From: Ulvibacterium marinum
GTDB taxonomy: Bacteria; Bacteroidota; Bacteroidia; Flavobacteriales; Flavobacteriaceae
Reading direction: 5' to 3'
Assembly (NCBI RefSeq): GCF_003626755.1
Contig: NZ_RBCJ01000002.1
Span: 1,284,315 to 1,348,314 of the forward strand
DNA: 64,000 nucleotides
The position numbers and the translations under genes are program-made. The notes beneath the pieces were generated by a model. It did no database searches. It was not told the origin of the DNA and saw nothing but the letters and a program-made list of their open reading frames with translations. Below are positions 9,574-18,338 of the stretch, piece after piece; position 1 is the first letter of the stretch; every line of letters begins with the position of its first letter.

Positions 9574-10740
9574 CTAGTCTATTTTTATTTTGCAACCATC
9601 GTTTAGAACTTTAATTGCATGTTGCATAAGATCTAAATCGATTTTATTCACATCGTGCTTCTTGCCAATTTCAGAAATCAAGGTAATACAAAGCTCACCT
9701 CCTAAATGTTCCCGAAATTCCTCGATTCCTTGCAACAGTTCCTGTATTTCTTTTTCGGTTTCTACGGGAATGTGCAAATCGAGCCCGATTTTTTGCATTA
9801 CATTTAAAATACGTTTTTGGGTATCTTCGGAAATAAGGCCCATTAGCTGCGAATATGTAATGTCCAAGGCGATGCCTTTTGCCACGGCCTCCCCGTGTCT
9901 AAGCGTATACTGGGACATCTGTTCCAGTTTATGGGCGGCCCAATGGCCAAAATCCAATGGTCTGGAAGAACCACTTTCAAAGGGGTCGCCACCTTGGGCA
10001 ATATGATGCATGTGCATTTCGGCACATTTATAAATCACATATTGCATAGCGGTCATATCTCTATTCCTCAATTTTTCCGCGTTATCTTCAAGGTAATTGA
10101 AAAACTTTTTATCCTTGATCAAGGCGACTTTTAGGGCTTCGGCTATCCCTGCTATCCAATCCCTTTGCTCCAAGGTTTTTAGAAAATCCGTATCATTGAT
10201 TATGGCGTAAGGCGGAGCGAAAGTGCCCAGAAAATTCTTCTTGTCAAAGCTATTGATGCTGTTCTTTACCCCTACGGCCGAATCGTTCTGGGAAAGTACA
10301 GTGGTAGGAACGCGAATCAGTTTCACCCCGCGATGTGCAATCGCGGCCGCATAACCCACCATATCTATTATGGCCCCTCCGCCAATAGCCACCACAAAGG
10401 AATGTCTACAAATGGAATTCGTATTGATTTTCTCCAATATGGCGGAAACATTTCCATAGTCATTTTTACATTGTTCCCCTCCTTTTATAATGAGACTTCC
10501 GGTATATTGTACGTTCGCGGAATACTGAACGCAATAGTCCTTTATCTCCCTATCCAGCCCAGGATGATGTTCATGAACACCCTTATCAATTACAAAAAAC
10601 GCCTTTACCCTTCCATTCTTTTTATACCCATCAAAAACATCCTTGAACAACGTATTATGGACATCGAACAGCTTTTGGGTAAAGTGTAGTTTGTACGCGT
10701 ACTGTACGGCAAAGGATTGTTCTATAGTTTTTGAATGCAT
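9574..10740 (-). CDS. eboD: EboD: 3-dehydroquinate-synthase-like sugar phosphate cyclase
   Basis: 388 residues. NAD-binding glycine motif AIGGGAIIDMVGYAAA (about 118-133), followed by HRGVKLIRVPTTVLSQNDSA. The zinc ligands expected for the dehydroquinate synthase family are present: E201 in AGIAEALKVA, H266 in FGHWAAHKLE and H282 in RHGEAVAKG. It is therefore probably catalytically competent as a sugar phosphate cyclase. Its location in the ebo cluster, rather than with aromatic amino acid genes, argues for a dedicated cyclitol-type precursor instead of shikimate synthesis. It ends 5 bases before eboE and starts 9 bases after eboC. Confidence 0.88.
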   Translation of the reverse strand: MHSKTIEQSFAVQYAYKLHFTQKLFDVHNTLFKDVFDGYKKNGRVKAFFVIDKGVHEHHPGLDREIKDYCVQYSANVQYTGSLIIKGGEQCKNDYGNVSAILEKINTNSICRHSFVVAIGGGAIIDMVGYAAAIAHRGVKLIRVPTTVLSQNDSAVGVKNSINSFDKKNFLGTFAPPYAIINDTDFLKTLEQRDWIAGIAEALKVALIKDKKFFNYLEDNAEKLRNRDMTAMQYVIYKCAEMHMHHIAQGGDPFESGSSRPLDFGHWAAHKLEQMSQYTLRHGEAVAKGIALDITYSQLMGLISEDTQKRILNVMQKIGLDLHIPVETEKEIQELLQGIEEFREHLGGELCITLISEIGKKHDVNKIDLDLMQHAIKVLNDGCKIKID

Positions 10741-10749
10741 CGTTTTGGT

Positions 10750-11640
10750 TTAGGTCACTGCAAAAAGCTTGGACAAAAGTAGGGATAAAGGCAACAATAG
10801 TAATAACAAAAGGCCGTACCACCAAACGGAAAAGCCTACGGCCAAGGAAGCGTCCAGGACAATTAGCGAAAGGACGCCTGCTATCACCGCTTTTTTTATG
10901 TTTTGAGGGGAATTCAAGTTATAGGCACGAATAAGGGGTTTAAAGACCAAAAAAGCGAAGAGCGCTAAAAAAGGAATCACTTGAACTATATTTTCGGTTT
11001 TGGACATAACAATAGTTGCAATGGCCAAAATAACCAGTATGTACAATACCCCTGCCCAAATGATATGGTTCTTATTATTTCCATGCACCTCACCTCTACT
11101 TATTACCGTAATGGCAAAGATATACGCCAAAGGGATTCCGGCGTACCACCACTGGGAAAATGCTCCTAGGATGGACATACCCAAGATTAGGTTCAGGCCC
11201 CTGCACAATCCCATATTCAAAGGTCCAAGAAAGCCATCTTTTTTTGAAAAAGCATCATAAAGGACAATAAAAAAAGCCAAAACAAAGGAAATAATACCGC
11301 TAAAAGATCCGGAAAAAAAGGCCAATACTATCCCCAATATCAATAAAAGCACTCCGTAAAGTGCTGCGGATTTTAGAGGAATCAATCCACTTGGAATAGG
11401 CCTTTCCGGACGCTCCACTTTATCCAGATTTACATCGAATACGTCATTAAGAACAACCCCGCCCGCATACAAAAAGACTGATGCAAAAACCAAGAAGATT
11501 ACTTTGTAAACGATTTCTAAACCAATAAAGTCATTGGAAAGAACTCCGGCAATTGCAATACCGGCCAAAATATCGGCGGCAGCGGTAGGTAAATTGGCTG
11601 GACGGGCCAAGCGCAAATATCCTTTTAGTACAGTGGACAT
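10750..11640 (-). CDS. eboC: EboC: UbiA-family prenyltransferase
   Basis: 296 residues with about 8-9 hydrophobic membrane segments. The first Asp-rich motif is NDVFDVNLDKVERP (N65 to D73), the standard UbiA prenyl-diphosphate/Mg2+ site. The second region reads DAFSKKDGFLGPLNMGLCRG, with GLCRGLN matching the UbiA second loop. It should attach an isoprenoid chain to a polar acceptor at the inner membrane, possibly the EboD-derived product. Its start abuts the eboB stop with no gap. Confidence 0.88.
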   Translation of the reverse strand: MSTVLKGYLRLARPANLPTAAADILAGIAIAGVLSNDFIGLEIVYKVIFLVFASVFLYAGGVVLNDVFDVNLDKVERPERPIPSGLIPLKSAALYGVLLLILGIVLAFFSGSFSGIISFVLAFFIVLYDAFSKKDGFLGPLNMGLCRGLNLILGMSILGAFSQWWYAGIPLAYIFAITVISRGEVHGNNKNHIIWAGVLYILVILAIATIVMSKTENIVQVIPFLALFAFLVFKPLIRAYNLNSPQNIKKAVIAGVLSLIVLDASLAVGFSVWWYGLLLLLLLPLSLLLSKLFAVT

Positions 11641-12549
11641 TTATACAATTTTATCCGAATCCACTTTTGGGACTTGACCGCGCAATACGCTATTCTCATT
11701 ATACAGTTCCGTCTGGTCGATTCCTTTCGGGTTTAACCAATCGGATTCTTTCATTTTGCCATTTTTTCCAAAAATATCCAAAGCATTTTGATAGCAGGTC
11801 TTCACCACATCTTCCTTTGCAATCCCTCGTTTCAACATTAAGTTGGCGGTTTTGGGAACTGCTAATGGGTCGCTTACCCCCCAATCTGCAGAGCTATCCA
11901 CAATGATGTCCGTACTTCCATATTTTTTGACTACTTCTACCATGCGCTCGTTGCCCATTTTAGTCTTGGGATAGATAGTAAAAGCGGCTACAAAGCCCCT
12001 ATCCAGCACTTCCTTTACCGTTTCTTCATTGTTATGATCAATAACGACCATGGCCGGATCTAAGCCATGTTCCAAACATACCTCCATACTTCTAATCGTA
12101 CCTGATTTTTTATCCCGATGTGGTGTATGTACCTGTACCACCATGCCCAGTTCTTTGGCCATTTCCAATTGAGCTCGAAAGTACTTGTCCTCCGCGGGGG
12201 TTTGATCGTCATACCCTATCTCACCTATGGCTACCACATTTTCCTTATGAAGGTATAAGGGCAGTAATTCGATTACCTCTTCGGCCAAGGCTTCATTATT
12301 TGCTTCCTTGGAATTTAAACCGATAGTACAATAGTGTTGTATCCCGAATTGTCTGGCCCTAAAAGGTTCCCAACCTACCAAGCTGCTGTAATAGTCCTGA
12401 AATGAACCCACTTTGGTACGCGCCTGACCCAACCAGAAGGAAGGTTCGATGACCGCTACCACCCCTGCCTCCGCCATAGCTTCGTAATCATCCGTTGTTC
12501 TTGACGTCATATGAACGTGTGGGTCTATAAACATCATTTTTTCTTCCAT
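11641..12549 (-). CDS. eboB: EboB: TatD-family metal-dependent hydrolase
   Basis: About 302 residues from the ATG at 12549 (MEEKMMFIDPHVHM). An in-frame TTG at 12573 would extend it into eboA and is less likely. FIDPHVHM gives the HxH metal site of the amidohydrolase/TatD fold. Further ligand-bearing segments are AIGEIGYDDQ, VQVHTPHRDK, VVIDHNNEE and IIVDSSADWG. TatD-type proteins are metal-dependent phosphohydrolases or nucleases, but the ebo subfamily's substrate is unknown. It sits between eboA (2-base gap) and eboC (0-base gap). Confidence 0.87.
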   Translation of the reverse strand: MEEKMMFIDPHVHMTSRTTDDYEAMAEAGVVAVIEPSFWLGQARTKVGSFQDYYSSLVGWEPFRARQFGIQHYCTIGLNSKEANNEALAEEVIELLPLYLHKENVVAIGEIGYDDQTPAEDKYFRAQLEMAKELGMVVQVHTPHRDKKSGTIRSMEVCLEHGLDPAMVVIDHNNEETVKEVLDRGFVAAFTIYPKTKMGNERMVEVVKKYGSTDIIVDSSADWGVSDPLAVPKTANLMLKRGIAKEDVVKTCYQNALDIFGKNGKMKESDWLNPKGIDQTELYNENSVLRGQVPKVDSDKIV

Positions 12550-12551
12550 AT

Positions 12552-13406
12552 TCAATCTTTTAGGGTTTTCCAACTTAGTATTTTATTTTCAACCTGTTCC
12601 AACAGATGAGGATAGCCTTCCAGCATTTTTTTGGCTTCAGGGGTATCCGAATGATAACAACACAGAGCTCCGGCCCTATTTTCCAAAGAATCGGTACTGT
12701 CCAACAACCGTTTCATATCAGCTAAAAGGGTGGCATTTAGAAATCCGGAAACGGGACGCCAAAAATAAGGGTCAATATCCCTGGAGGCCGCCCATCGTTC
12801 ATGGGCATAATCCGAAATAATACGGGCCAGTTCTTTGTTCGCCCTTTTGTCTACATCCAATATGGCGCTCAGATCTCCTTGCATAAAAGCGGTTTTCAGA
12901 TACATCTGGTTCCATTGTTGCTCATTAAAGTACAATGCGGGATATGGGTTATTCAGGGCTATTGCATTAAAAACCGTGGATACATTGGTTCGAAGTGCAT
13001 CGACTGCCTGGGTATTATAGGCCTCCGGATTGGGCAGCAATATCAAAAATTTTAAAAAAGTCTCCAATTCCCCGGTATCCGCCACTTCAATAATATTGGC
13101 AACCTTCGGTGTAAAAAATTCCCTATCCGCCTTCAATACGCTGATCAACAAATAAATTCTTGAAATCTGTTGGATATTCGCTTTCTGAATACGCAAGTAA
13201 CCTTCTAGATCATTACCGGAATTGATACTTTGGATATTCTGAAGACCAATCTTGGACGGGACAAGACTGTAGGTTAAATACATATCCCGGGCATTGCCTT
13301 CGCGGGCGATTTTTTGGATTTTTTCCTCCAACCAATTACGGGCTTCCTGGTCAACGGTATTTTCAATAATCCTTGACAGCTGTTCGCCTACATCATTTAA
13401 CTGCAT
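12552..13406 (-). CDS. eboA: EboA: ebo-cluster lead protein of unknown function
   Basis: 284 residues, mainly alpha-helical, no signal or membrane segment. Family-typical segments include LPNPEAYNTQAVDALRTN, NPYPALYFNEQQWNQMYLK and AHERWAASR. It is the promoter-proximal gene of the six-gene ebo operon. It is divergent from ppdK across a 267-base gap that contains a GTAAC-N4-GTTAC palindrome. EboA has no assigned activity; in cyanobacteria and eustigmatophyte plastids it always accompanies EboB-F. Confidence 0.85.
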   Translation of the reverse strand: MQLNDVGEQLSRIIENTVDQEARNWLEEKIQKIAREGNARDMYLTYSLVPSKIGLQNIQSINSGNDLEGYLRIQKANIQQISRIYLLISVLKADREFFTPKVANIIEVADTGELETFLKFLILLPNPEAYNTQAVDALRTNVSTVFNAIALNNPYPALYFNEQQWNQMYLKTAFMQGDLSAILDVDKRANKELARIISDYAHERWAASRDIDPYFWRPVSGFLNATLLADMKRLLDSTDSLENRAGALCCYHSDTPEAKKMLEGYPHLLEQVENKILSWKTLKD

Positions 13407-13554
13407 AAAACCACCTATTTTAAAGGTAATCGGTAGTTCTTGAAATTGCTACCACTTCTACCAAGCAAACCATTTTGCCAAACATCATCAAAAATAAAGC
13501 TAATTATCATATAATAAAAGTGGTGGATATCGGTATTAACCACAATCCCTTTTT

Positions 13555-13572
13555 TTGTAACCTATGTTACCG
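13555..13572. promoter_or_regulatory. Palindromic CRP/FNR-type site upstream of ppdK (and eboA)
   Basis: GTAAC-CTAT-GTTAC at 13557-13570, flanked by T-rich sequence, in the divergent eboA/ppdK intergenic region. The same GTAAC-N4-GTTAC architecture occurs at 16618-16631 ahead of the sulfur operon. The symmetry and 4-base spacing fit a CRP/FNR-family dimer. A TACTTTTG box at 13626-13633 (TAnnTTTG consensus) lies downstream of it and upstream of the ppdK start. The regulator identity is inference. Confidence 0.5.
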
Positions 13573-13673
13573 GATTTTCAAGCAATAAGGTGATAAATAT
13601 CATGAAAACACTTCAGTGAAGTCTATACTTTTGAGTGATCCAAAATTCAGGTAAACACCTTAAAAACAATAGT

Positions 13674-16403
13674 ATGGAAATCATGGAAGAAGTTAGAAAA
13701 CGGGTATTTCGATTTGGCAGCAAATCGGCCGATGGGGACAGCACAATGCGAAACTTACTTGGTGGAAAAGGCGCCAATCTAGCCGAGATGAGCGCTATCG
13801 GTATCCCCGTACCGCCAGGGTTTACCATAACCACAGAAGTTTGTACGGAATATAATAAGTTAGGAGAGGAGGCTACATTGAAACTGATCAGGAAGGATGT
13901 TGAGCAGGCCATTGCCAATATTGAAAAGATCATGGATACCGAATTCGGTAATTCGGAAAACCCTCTTTTGATTTCCGTACGATCGGGAGCACGTGTTTCC
14001 ATGCCCGGAATGATGGATACCGTTTTAAATTTAGGTCTAAATGATGATGTTGTAAAAGGCCTTGCCGCTAAGACAAAGAACGACCGATTTGCCTGGGATT
14101 CCTACCGGAGATTTATTCAAATGTATGGAGGCGTTGTCCTCGGAATGAAACCGGAATCCAAGGACGATATCGATCCCTTTGAGGAAATTATGGAACACCT
14201 TAAGGAAAAACGTGAAATTGAACTGGACACCCAGTTTACCGTACAAGACCTTAAGGATTTGGTCTATGATTTTAAGGATATTGTAAAGAAGCGTACCGGT
14301 CACGATTTCCCTACAGACCCATGGCAACAACTATGGGGAGCCATTATCGCGGTTTTCAATAGTTGGAACGGAGACCGCGCCCTGTACTACCGTAAAATGC
14401 ACGGCTACCCTGCGGATTGGGGAACCGCCGTAAACGTACAGGCCATGGTCTATGGTAACATGGGAGACAGTTCGGGTACCGGAGTATGTTTTACCCGGGA
14501 TGCGGGAACAGGTGAAAATGTATTTAATGGGGAATATCTGATCAACGCACAGGGCGAGGACGTGGTTGCAGGTGTACGCACCCCACGACAAATCACCACG
14601 CTTGGATCCAAACGATGGGCGGAACTGGCCAAAATCAATGAAAACGAGCGTTTGGTTACCTATCCCTCCTTGGAGGAATTGATGCCTACCATATATAAGG
14701 AACTTCATGGGTATCAAGAAAAGCTGGAAAAGCATTATCGGGATATGCAGGACATGGAGTTTACCATTCAGGAAGGAAAACTCTGGATACTACAGACCCG
14801 TAACGGGAAACGTACCGGAGCGGCCATGGTAAAAATCACGATGGATTTGCTCAAAGAAGGATTGATTGATGAAAAGGAGGCAATACTCAGTATAGAGCCC
14901 ACTAAATTGGACGAGTTGTTACACCCGGTCTTTGATACAAAAGCCCTAAAACGCGCACATGTCATCGCCCAAGGATTACCTGCCTCTCCAGGGGCCGCAA
15001 CGGGACAGATCGTGTTTTTTGCCGACGAGGCACATAAATTCCGTCATAGCATCCTAACCCGGATAGAAACCTCTCCAGAAGATTTGGAGGGAATGAACAT
15101 AGCCAAGGGTATCTTAACGGCTCGGGGCGGAATGACTTCCCATGCGGCCGTAGTCGCCAGGGGAATGGGGAAATGCTGTATCTCCGGTGCCGGTGCCTTA
15201 AAAATCAGTTACAAAAGACGGACGTTGACCGTAGACGGAAAAGTATATCATGAAGGAGATTGGATTTCCTTGAACGGTTCCACTGGAAATATTATTGAAG
15301 GTAAAGTAGCTACGAGCGAACCTGAATTAAGTGGAGAATTTGGTGAAATTATGAAATTGGCGGATAAGTATGGAACCATGGAGGTACGTACCAATGCCGA
15401 TTCTCCAAAAGATGCCAAGGTTGCCCGTAATTTTGGTGCAAAAGGTATTGGACTGGCCCGTACCGAACACATGTTCTTTGAAGTAGACCGCATCAAGACC
15501 ATGCGCGAAATGATTCTGGCCGATACGGTAAAGGGAAGAAAACATGCCTTGGAAGATTTGTTGCCCATGCAACGTAAGGACTTTGAGGGTATTTTTGAAG
15601 CCATGGACGGACATCCCGTTACCATTCGTCTTTTGGATCCCCCATTGCATGAATTTGTGCCCCATCAATTGGCCACACAAAAAGAGTTGGCCGAGGATAT
15701 GCATATTTCCTTATTGGCCGTTAAGAACAAAGTAGCGGAATTACAGGAATTCAATCCTATGTTGGGCCATAGGGGATGTAGATTAGGAAATACCTATCCA
15801 GAAATAACCGAAATGCAAACCAGGGCCATCATTGAAGCAGCTCTAAATTTGAAGGAGAAGGGCATTGTCTCCAAACCTGAAATTATGGTCCCCTTAGTTG
15901 GAACATTGAGTGAATTTATGGAACAGGAAAAGGTAATCCGGGAAACCGCCAACAAGGTATTTGAAGAATATGAGGATACCATCGATTATTTGGTAGGTAC
16001 CATGATCGAAGTGCCCCGGGCGGCATTAATGGCCGATTCCATTGCTGAACGCGCCGATTTCTTTTCCTTTGGAACAAACGATCTTACGCAAATGGCCTTT
16101 GGCTATTCACGGGATGATGCCGGTAAATTCCTGCCCATCTATCTGGAAAAAGGAATTTTGACCGCAGATCCCTTTGAGGTTTTGGATCAAAAAGGTGTAG
16201 GACAGTTAGTAAAAATGGGAACGGAACGCGGCAGAAGCACCAAGCCTGATTTAAAAGTAGGTATTTGTGGAGAACATGGCGGGGAGCCTAGTTCGGTAGA
16301 ATTCTGTTATGCTACTGGAATGAACTATGTGAGCTGTTCTCCCTTTAGGGTTCCCATTGCACGGGTAGCAGCTGCCCAAGCAGTTTTAAAAGCAGGTAGT
16401 TGA
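13674..16403 (+). CDS. ppdK: Pyruvate, phosphate dikinase
   Basis: About 909 residues from the ATG at 13674 (MEIMEEVRKRVFRFG); an upstream GTG at 13635 and a second ATG at 13683 are alternatives. Interconverts pyruvate + ATP + Pi and PEP + AMP + PPi in the cytoplasm. The N-terminal ATP-grasp segment GGKGANLAEMSAIGIPVPPG is intact. The phosphorylatable His lies in ARGGMTSHAAVVARGMG, and the C-terminal TIM-barrel has GEHGGEPSSVEF and the catalytic Cys in YVSCSPFRVP. Length and motif order are standard for the family. It is followed by a strong hairpin terminator and preceded by a CRP/FNR-type palindrome, so it is probably monocistronic and redox- or oxygen-regulated. Confidence 0.95.
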   Translation: MEIMEEVRKRVFRFGSKSADGDSTMRNLLGGKGANLAEMSAIGIPVPPGFTITTEVCTEYNKLGEEATLKLIRKDVEQAIANIEKIMDTEFGNSENPLLISVRSGARVSMPGMMDTVLNLGLNDDVVKGLAAKTKNDRFAWDSYRRFIQMYGGVVLGMKPESKDDIDPFEEIMEHLKEKREIELDTQFTVQDLKDLVYDFKDIVKKRTGHDFPTDPWQQLWGAIIAVFNSWNGDRALYYRKMHGYPADWGTAVNVQAMVYGNMGDSSGTGVCFTRDAGTGENVFNGEYLINAQGEDVVAGVRTPRQITTLGSKRWAELAKINENERLVTYPSLEELMPTIYKELHGYQEKLEKHYRDMQDMEFTIQEGKLWILQTRNGKRTGAAMVKITMDLLKEGLIDEKEAILSIEPTKLDELLHPVFDTKALKRAHVIAQGLPASPGAATGQIVFFADEAHKFRHSILTRIETSPEDLEGMNIAKGILTARGGMTSHAAVVARGMGKCCISGAGALKISYKRRTLTVDGKVYHEGDWISLNGSTGNIIEGKVATSEPELSGEFGEIMKLADKYGTMEVRTNADSPKDAKVARNFGAKGIGLARTEHMFFEVDRIKTMREMILADTVKGRKHALEDLLPMQRKDFEGIFEAMDGHPVTIRLLDPPLHEFVPHQLATQKELAEDMHISLLAVKNKVAELQEFNPMLGHRGCRLGNTYPEITEMQTRAIIEAALNLKEKGIVSKPEIMVPLVGTLSEFMEQEKVIRETANKVFEEYEDTIDYLVGTMIEVPRAALMADSIAERADFFSFGTNDLTQMAFGYSRDDAGKFLPIYLEKGILTADPFEVLDQKGVGQLVKMGTERGRSTKPDLKVGICGEHGGEPSSVEFCYATGMNYVSCSPFRVPIARVAAAQAVLKAGS

Positions 16404-16445
16404 TCCACTTATGGATTTCATCCCCTTATAAAAAGAGGCGAAACT

Positions 16446-16507
16446 ATAGTAATTGCGAATTGTTACCTGGACCAAGTTCCGGGTAACGGTTCGCAATACT
16501 ATTTTTA
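16446..16507 (+). terminator. Strong intrinsic terminator after ppdK
   Basis: A long hairpin whose left arm ATAGTAATTGCGAA..GTTACC pairs with GGTAAC..TTCGCAATACTAT, closed by a short loop around 16471-16478. A run of T follows (16502-16506). It lies about 40 bases past the ppdK stop and separates it from the sulfur operon. Of the 326 bases without a gene here (16404-16729), the hairpin and the palindrome at 16618 are the only structures I see. Confidence 0.8.
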
Positions 16508-16617
16508 TGTGAACCTAACCCCATCTGATTCCCTCCTAGAGTCCTTGGAACCACATTCTTTACGGCGATTTTTTAAATACAAAACATTATAAATCAATCG
16601 ATTATATTGGATTTTAT

Positions 16618-16631
16618 GTAACAATTGTTAC
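16618..16631. promoter_or_regulatory. Perfect 14-bp palindrome, CRP/FNR-type operator for the sulfur operon
   Basis: GTAACAATTGTTAC is a perfect palindrome about 100 bases upstream of the flavoprotein start at 16730. Its half-sites and 4-base spacer match the site at 13557-13570 ahead of ppdK. A TAnnTTT-like box (TAACTTTA) lies closer to the gene. Binding factor inferred only. Confidence 0.55.
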
Positions 16632-16729
16632 CAAGTTTTGACCCTTCACCTGACTTTTGTCATGTCTTTTGACCCCATATCCCAATAACTTTATGTGTAT
16701 AAAATAGAAAAGGATAAAGTTTAGAAAGC

Positions 16730-17977
16730 ATGAAACATTTGGTCATATTAGGCGCGGGAACATCAGGTACCATGATGGTAAATCATCTCATCGGAAAGCT
16801 TCCCAAAAAAGAATGGAAAATTACCATAGTAGATCAGTATAAAACACATTACTATCAACCGGGGTTTCTGTTTCTTCCCTTCGATATCTATACCACACAA
16901 CAGGTAAAAAAAGATGGTAGAAAGTTTATTCCAAAAGAAGCGAATTATATCCAGAAAAAAATTGAGCTCATCCTGCCCAAGGAAAATTTGGTAAAGCTTG
17001 AAGGTGGGGAGGAACTACCGTACGATATATTGATCGTCGCGACTGGTACAAATATAGCTCCTGATGAAATAGAAGGTATGGACGGCCCTGGGTGGTACAA
17101 GGACATCTTCGATTTTTATACCTATCAAGGAGCTAAGGCCCTACGCAATAAGCTACGGGAATGGGAAGGTGGAAAACTGGTAGTGCATATTACCGAAATG
17201 CCGATTAAATGTCCCATTGCCCCTTTGGAATTTGTGTTCTTGGCCGACTCCTATTTTAAGAACAAGGGCATGCGGGACAGCGTGGACATTACCTTCGTTA
17301 CCCCTCTAAGCGGTGCTTTTACCAAACCCAAGGCCACCAAGGCCCTACACTACCTATTGGAAGAAAAGAACATTACGGAGATTACCGATTTTAATATAGA
17401 ACGCGTCGATTATGAAAACAAAAAGATAGTCGATTATGCCGATACCGAGGTTGAATATGATCTGTTGGTTACCGTACCCACGAACATGGGGGATGCACTT
17501 TTGGAACGCTCGGAAATGGGAGATGAACTGAACCATATCCCAACGAACAAGGCCACCTTACAGACCTTGGATCATGAAAACATATTTGCCATAGGCGATG
17601 CCACAAACTTACCGACCTCAAAAGCTGGATCGGTCGCTCATTTTGAAGCGGAGATACTGACGGAAAACATACTTCATTACATAAAGGGAGAACCTTTGAA
17701 AGAGGAATTTGACGGACATGCCAATTGCTTTATCGAGACCGGTAATGGCAAAGCCTTATTAATCGATTTCAACTATACCCATGAGCCGGTAGAGGGAACC
17801 TTCCCGTTTCCCGGCGTAGGCCCGCTGCAGTTATTGAAGGAAAGTAGAGCGAACCACATGGGCAAAATGGCCTTTAAATGGGTGTACTGGAACATGTTAT
17901 TGAAAGGCACACATATTCCGTTCGTATCCGCGAACATGAGTACAAAAGGCAAACATTTTGAAAAAATGGAATCTTAA
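16730..17977 (+). CDS. Sulfide:quinone oxidoreductase-like FAD flavoprotein
   Basis: 415 residues. N-terminal dinucleotide-binding GAGTSGTMMVNHL, then ATGTNIAPDE and FAIGDATNLP for the second FAD contact. Two cysteines are placed as expected for sulfide:quinone oxidoreductases: C161 (MPIKCPIAPLEF) and C333 (ANCFIETG). The C-terminal amphipathic segment (KMAFKWVYWNMLLKG) could dock it on the membrane. Likely role: oxidise sulfide to polysulfide/sulfane sulfur and pass electrons to the quinone pool. It is followed after 19 bases by a DsrC/TusE-like carrier and then a DsrE-like protein, which supports a sulfur role. The exact SQR class is not determined. Confidence 0.82.
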   Translation: MKHLVILGAGTSGTMMVNHLIGKLPKKEWKITIVDQYKTHYYQPGFLFLPFDIYTTQQVKKDGRKFIPKEANYIQKKIELILPKENLVKLEGGEELPYDILIVATGTNIAPDEIEGMDGPGWYKDIFDFYTYQGAKALRNKLREWEGGKLVVHITEMPIKCPIAPLEFVFLADSYFKNKGMRDSVDITFVTPLSGAFTKPKATKALHYLLEEKNITEITDFNIERVDYENKKIVDYADTEVEYDLLVTVPTNMGDALLERSEMGDELNHIPTNKATLQTLDHENIFAIGDATNLPTSKAGSVAHFEAEILTENILHYIKGEPLKEEFDGHANCFIETGNGKALLIDFNYTHEPVEGTFPFPGVGPLQLLKESRANHMGKMAFKWVYWNMLLKGTHIPFVSANMSTKGKHFEKMES

Positions 17978-17996
17978 TAATCTAAAACAAGGTAAA

Positions 17997-18305
17997 ATGG
18001 AAAAGCTAATCGCACAACGTACTATTTCAGTAAATGAAGAAGGATATTTGACCGATTTTTCGCAATGGACCAAGGAAATCGGTGAGGGAATCGCCAAAGA
18101 GCAGGATATTGCTATGACGGATAGGCACTGGGAGGTCATAGATTACATTCATGATAAATTTCAAAAGGAAGAACCCCTCTCCATACGCGGTATCAAAAAA
18201 AGTGGGGTCATCAATATCAAGGAATTTTACAAGCTGTTTCCGGGAGGCCCATTAAAAAAAGCTACAATGATCGCCGGGATACCCAAACCCAAAAGTTGTA
18301 TTTAA
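17997..18305 (+). CDS. DsrC/TusE-family sulfur carrier (single C-terminal Cys)
   Basis: 102 residues from the ATG at 17997 (MEKLIAQRTISVNEEG). The typical family features are present: DEGYL-like opening (NEEGYLTDFSQW), the RHWEVIDYIHDKF helix, the SIRGIKKSG segment and the C-terminal arm ending AGIPKPKSCI. The penultimate Cys (CysA) is conserved, but the position 11 residues earlier (CysB in true DsrC) is Thr. It is therefore TusE-like or a regulatory DsrC-like protein, not a classical sulfite-reductase partner able to form the intramolecular disulfide. Cytoplasmic; probable persulfide relay between the flavoprotein and the DsrE-like protein. Confidence 0.85.
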   Translation: MEKLIAQRTISVNEEGYLTDFSQWTKEIGEGIAKEQDIAMTDRHWEVIDYIHDKFQKEEPLSIRGIKKSGVINIKEFYKLFPGGPLKKATMIAGIPKPKSCI

Positions 18306-18338
18306 ACCAGTATTTGTAAACAATTTAAATCAAAAATC

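Noticed and set aside
9590..10006. Plus-strand 138-codon frame over eboD
   Set aside because: Shadow of the highly conserved dehydroquinate-synthase-like gene; no independent motif.
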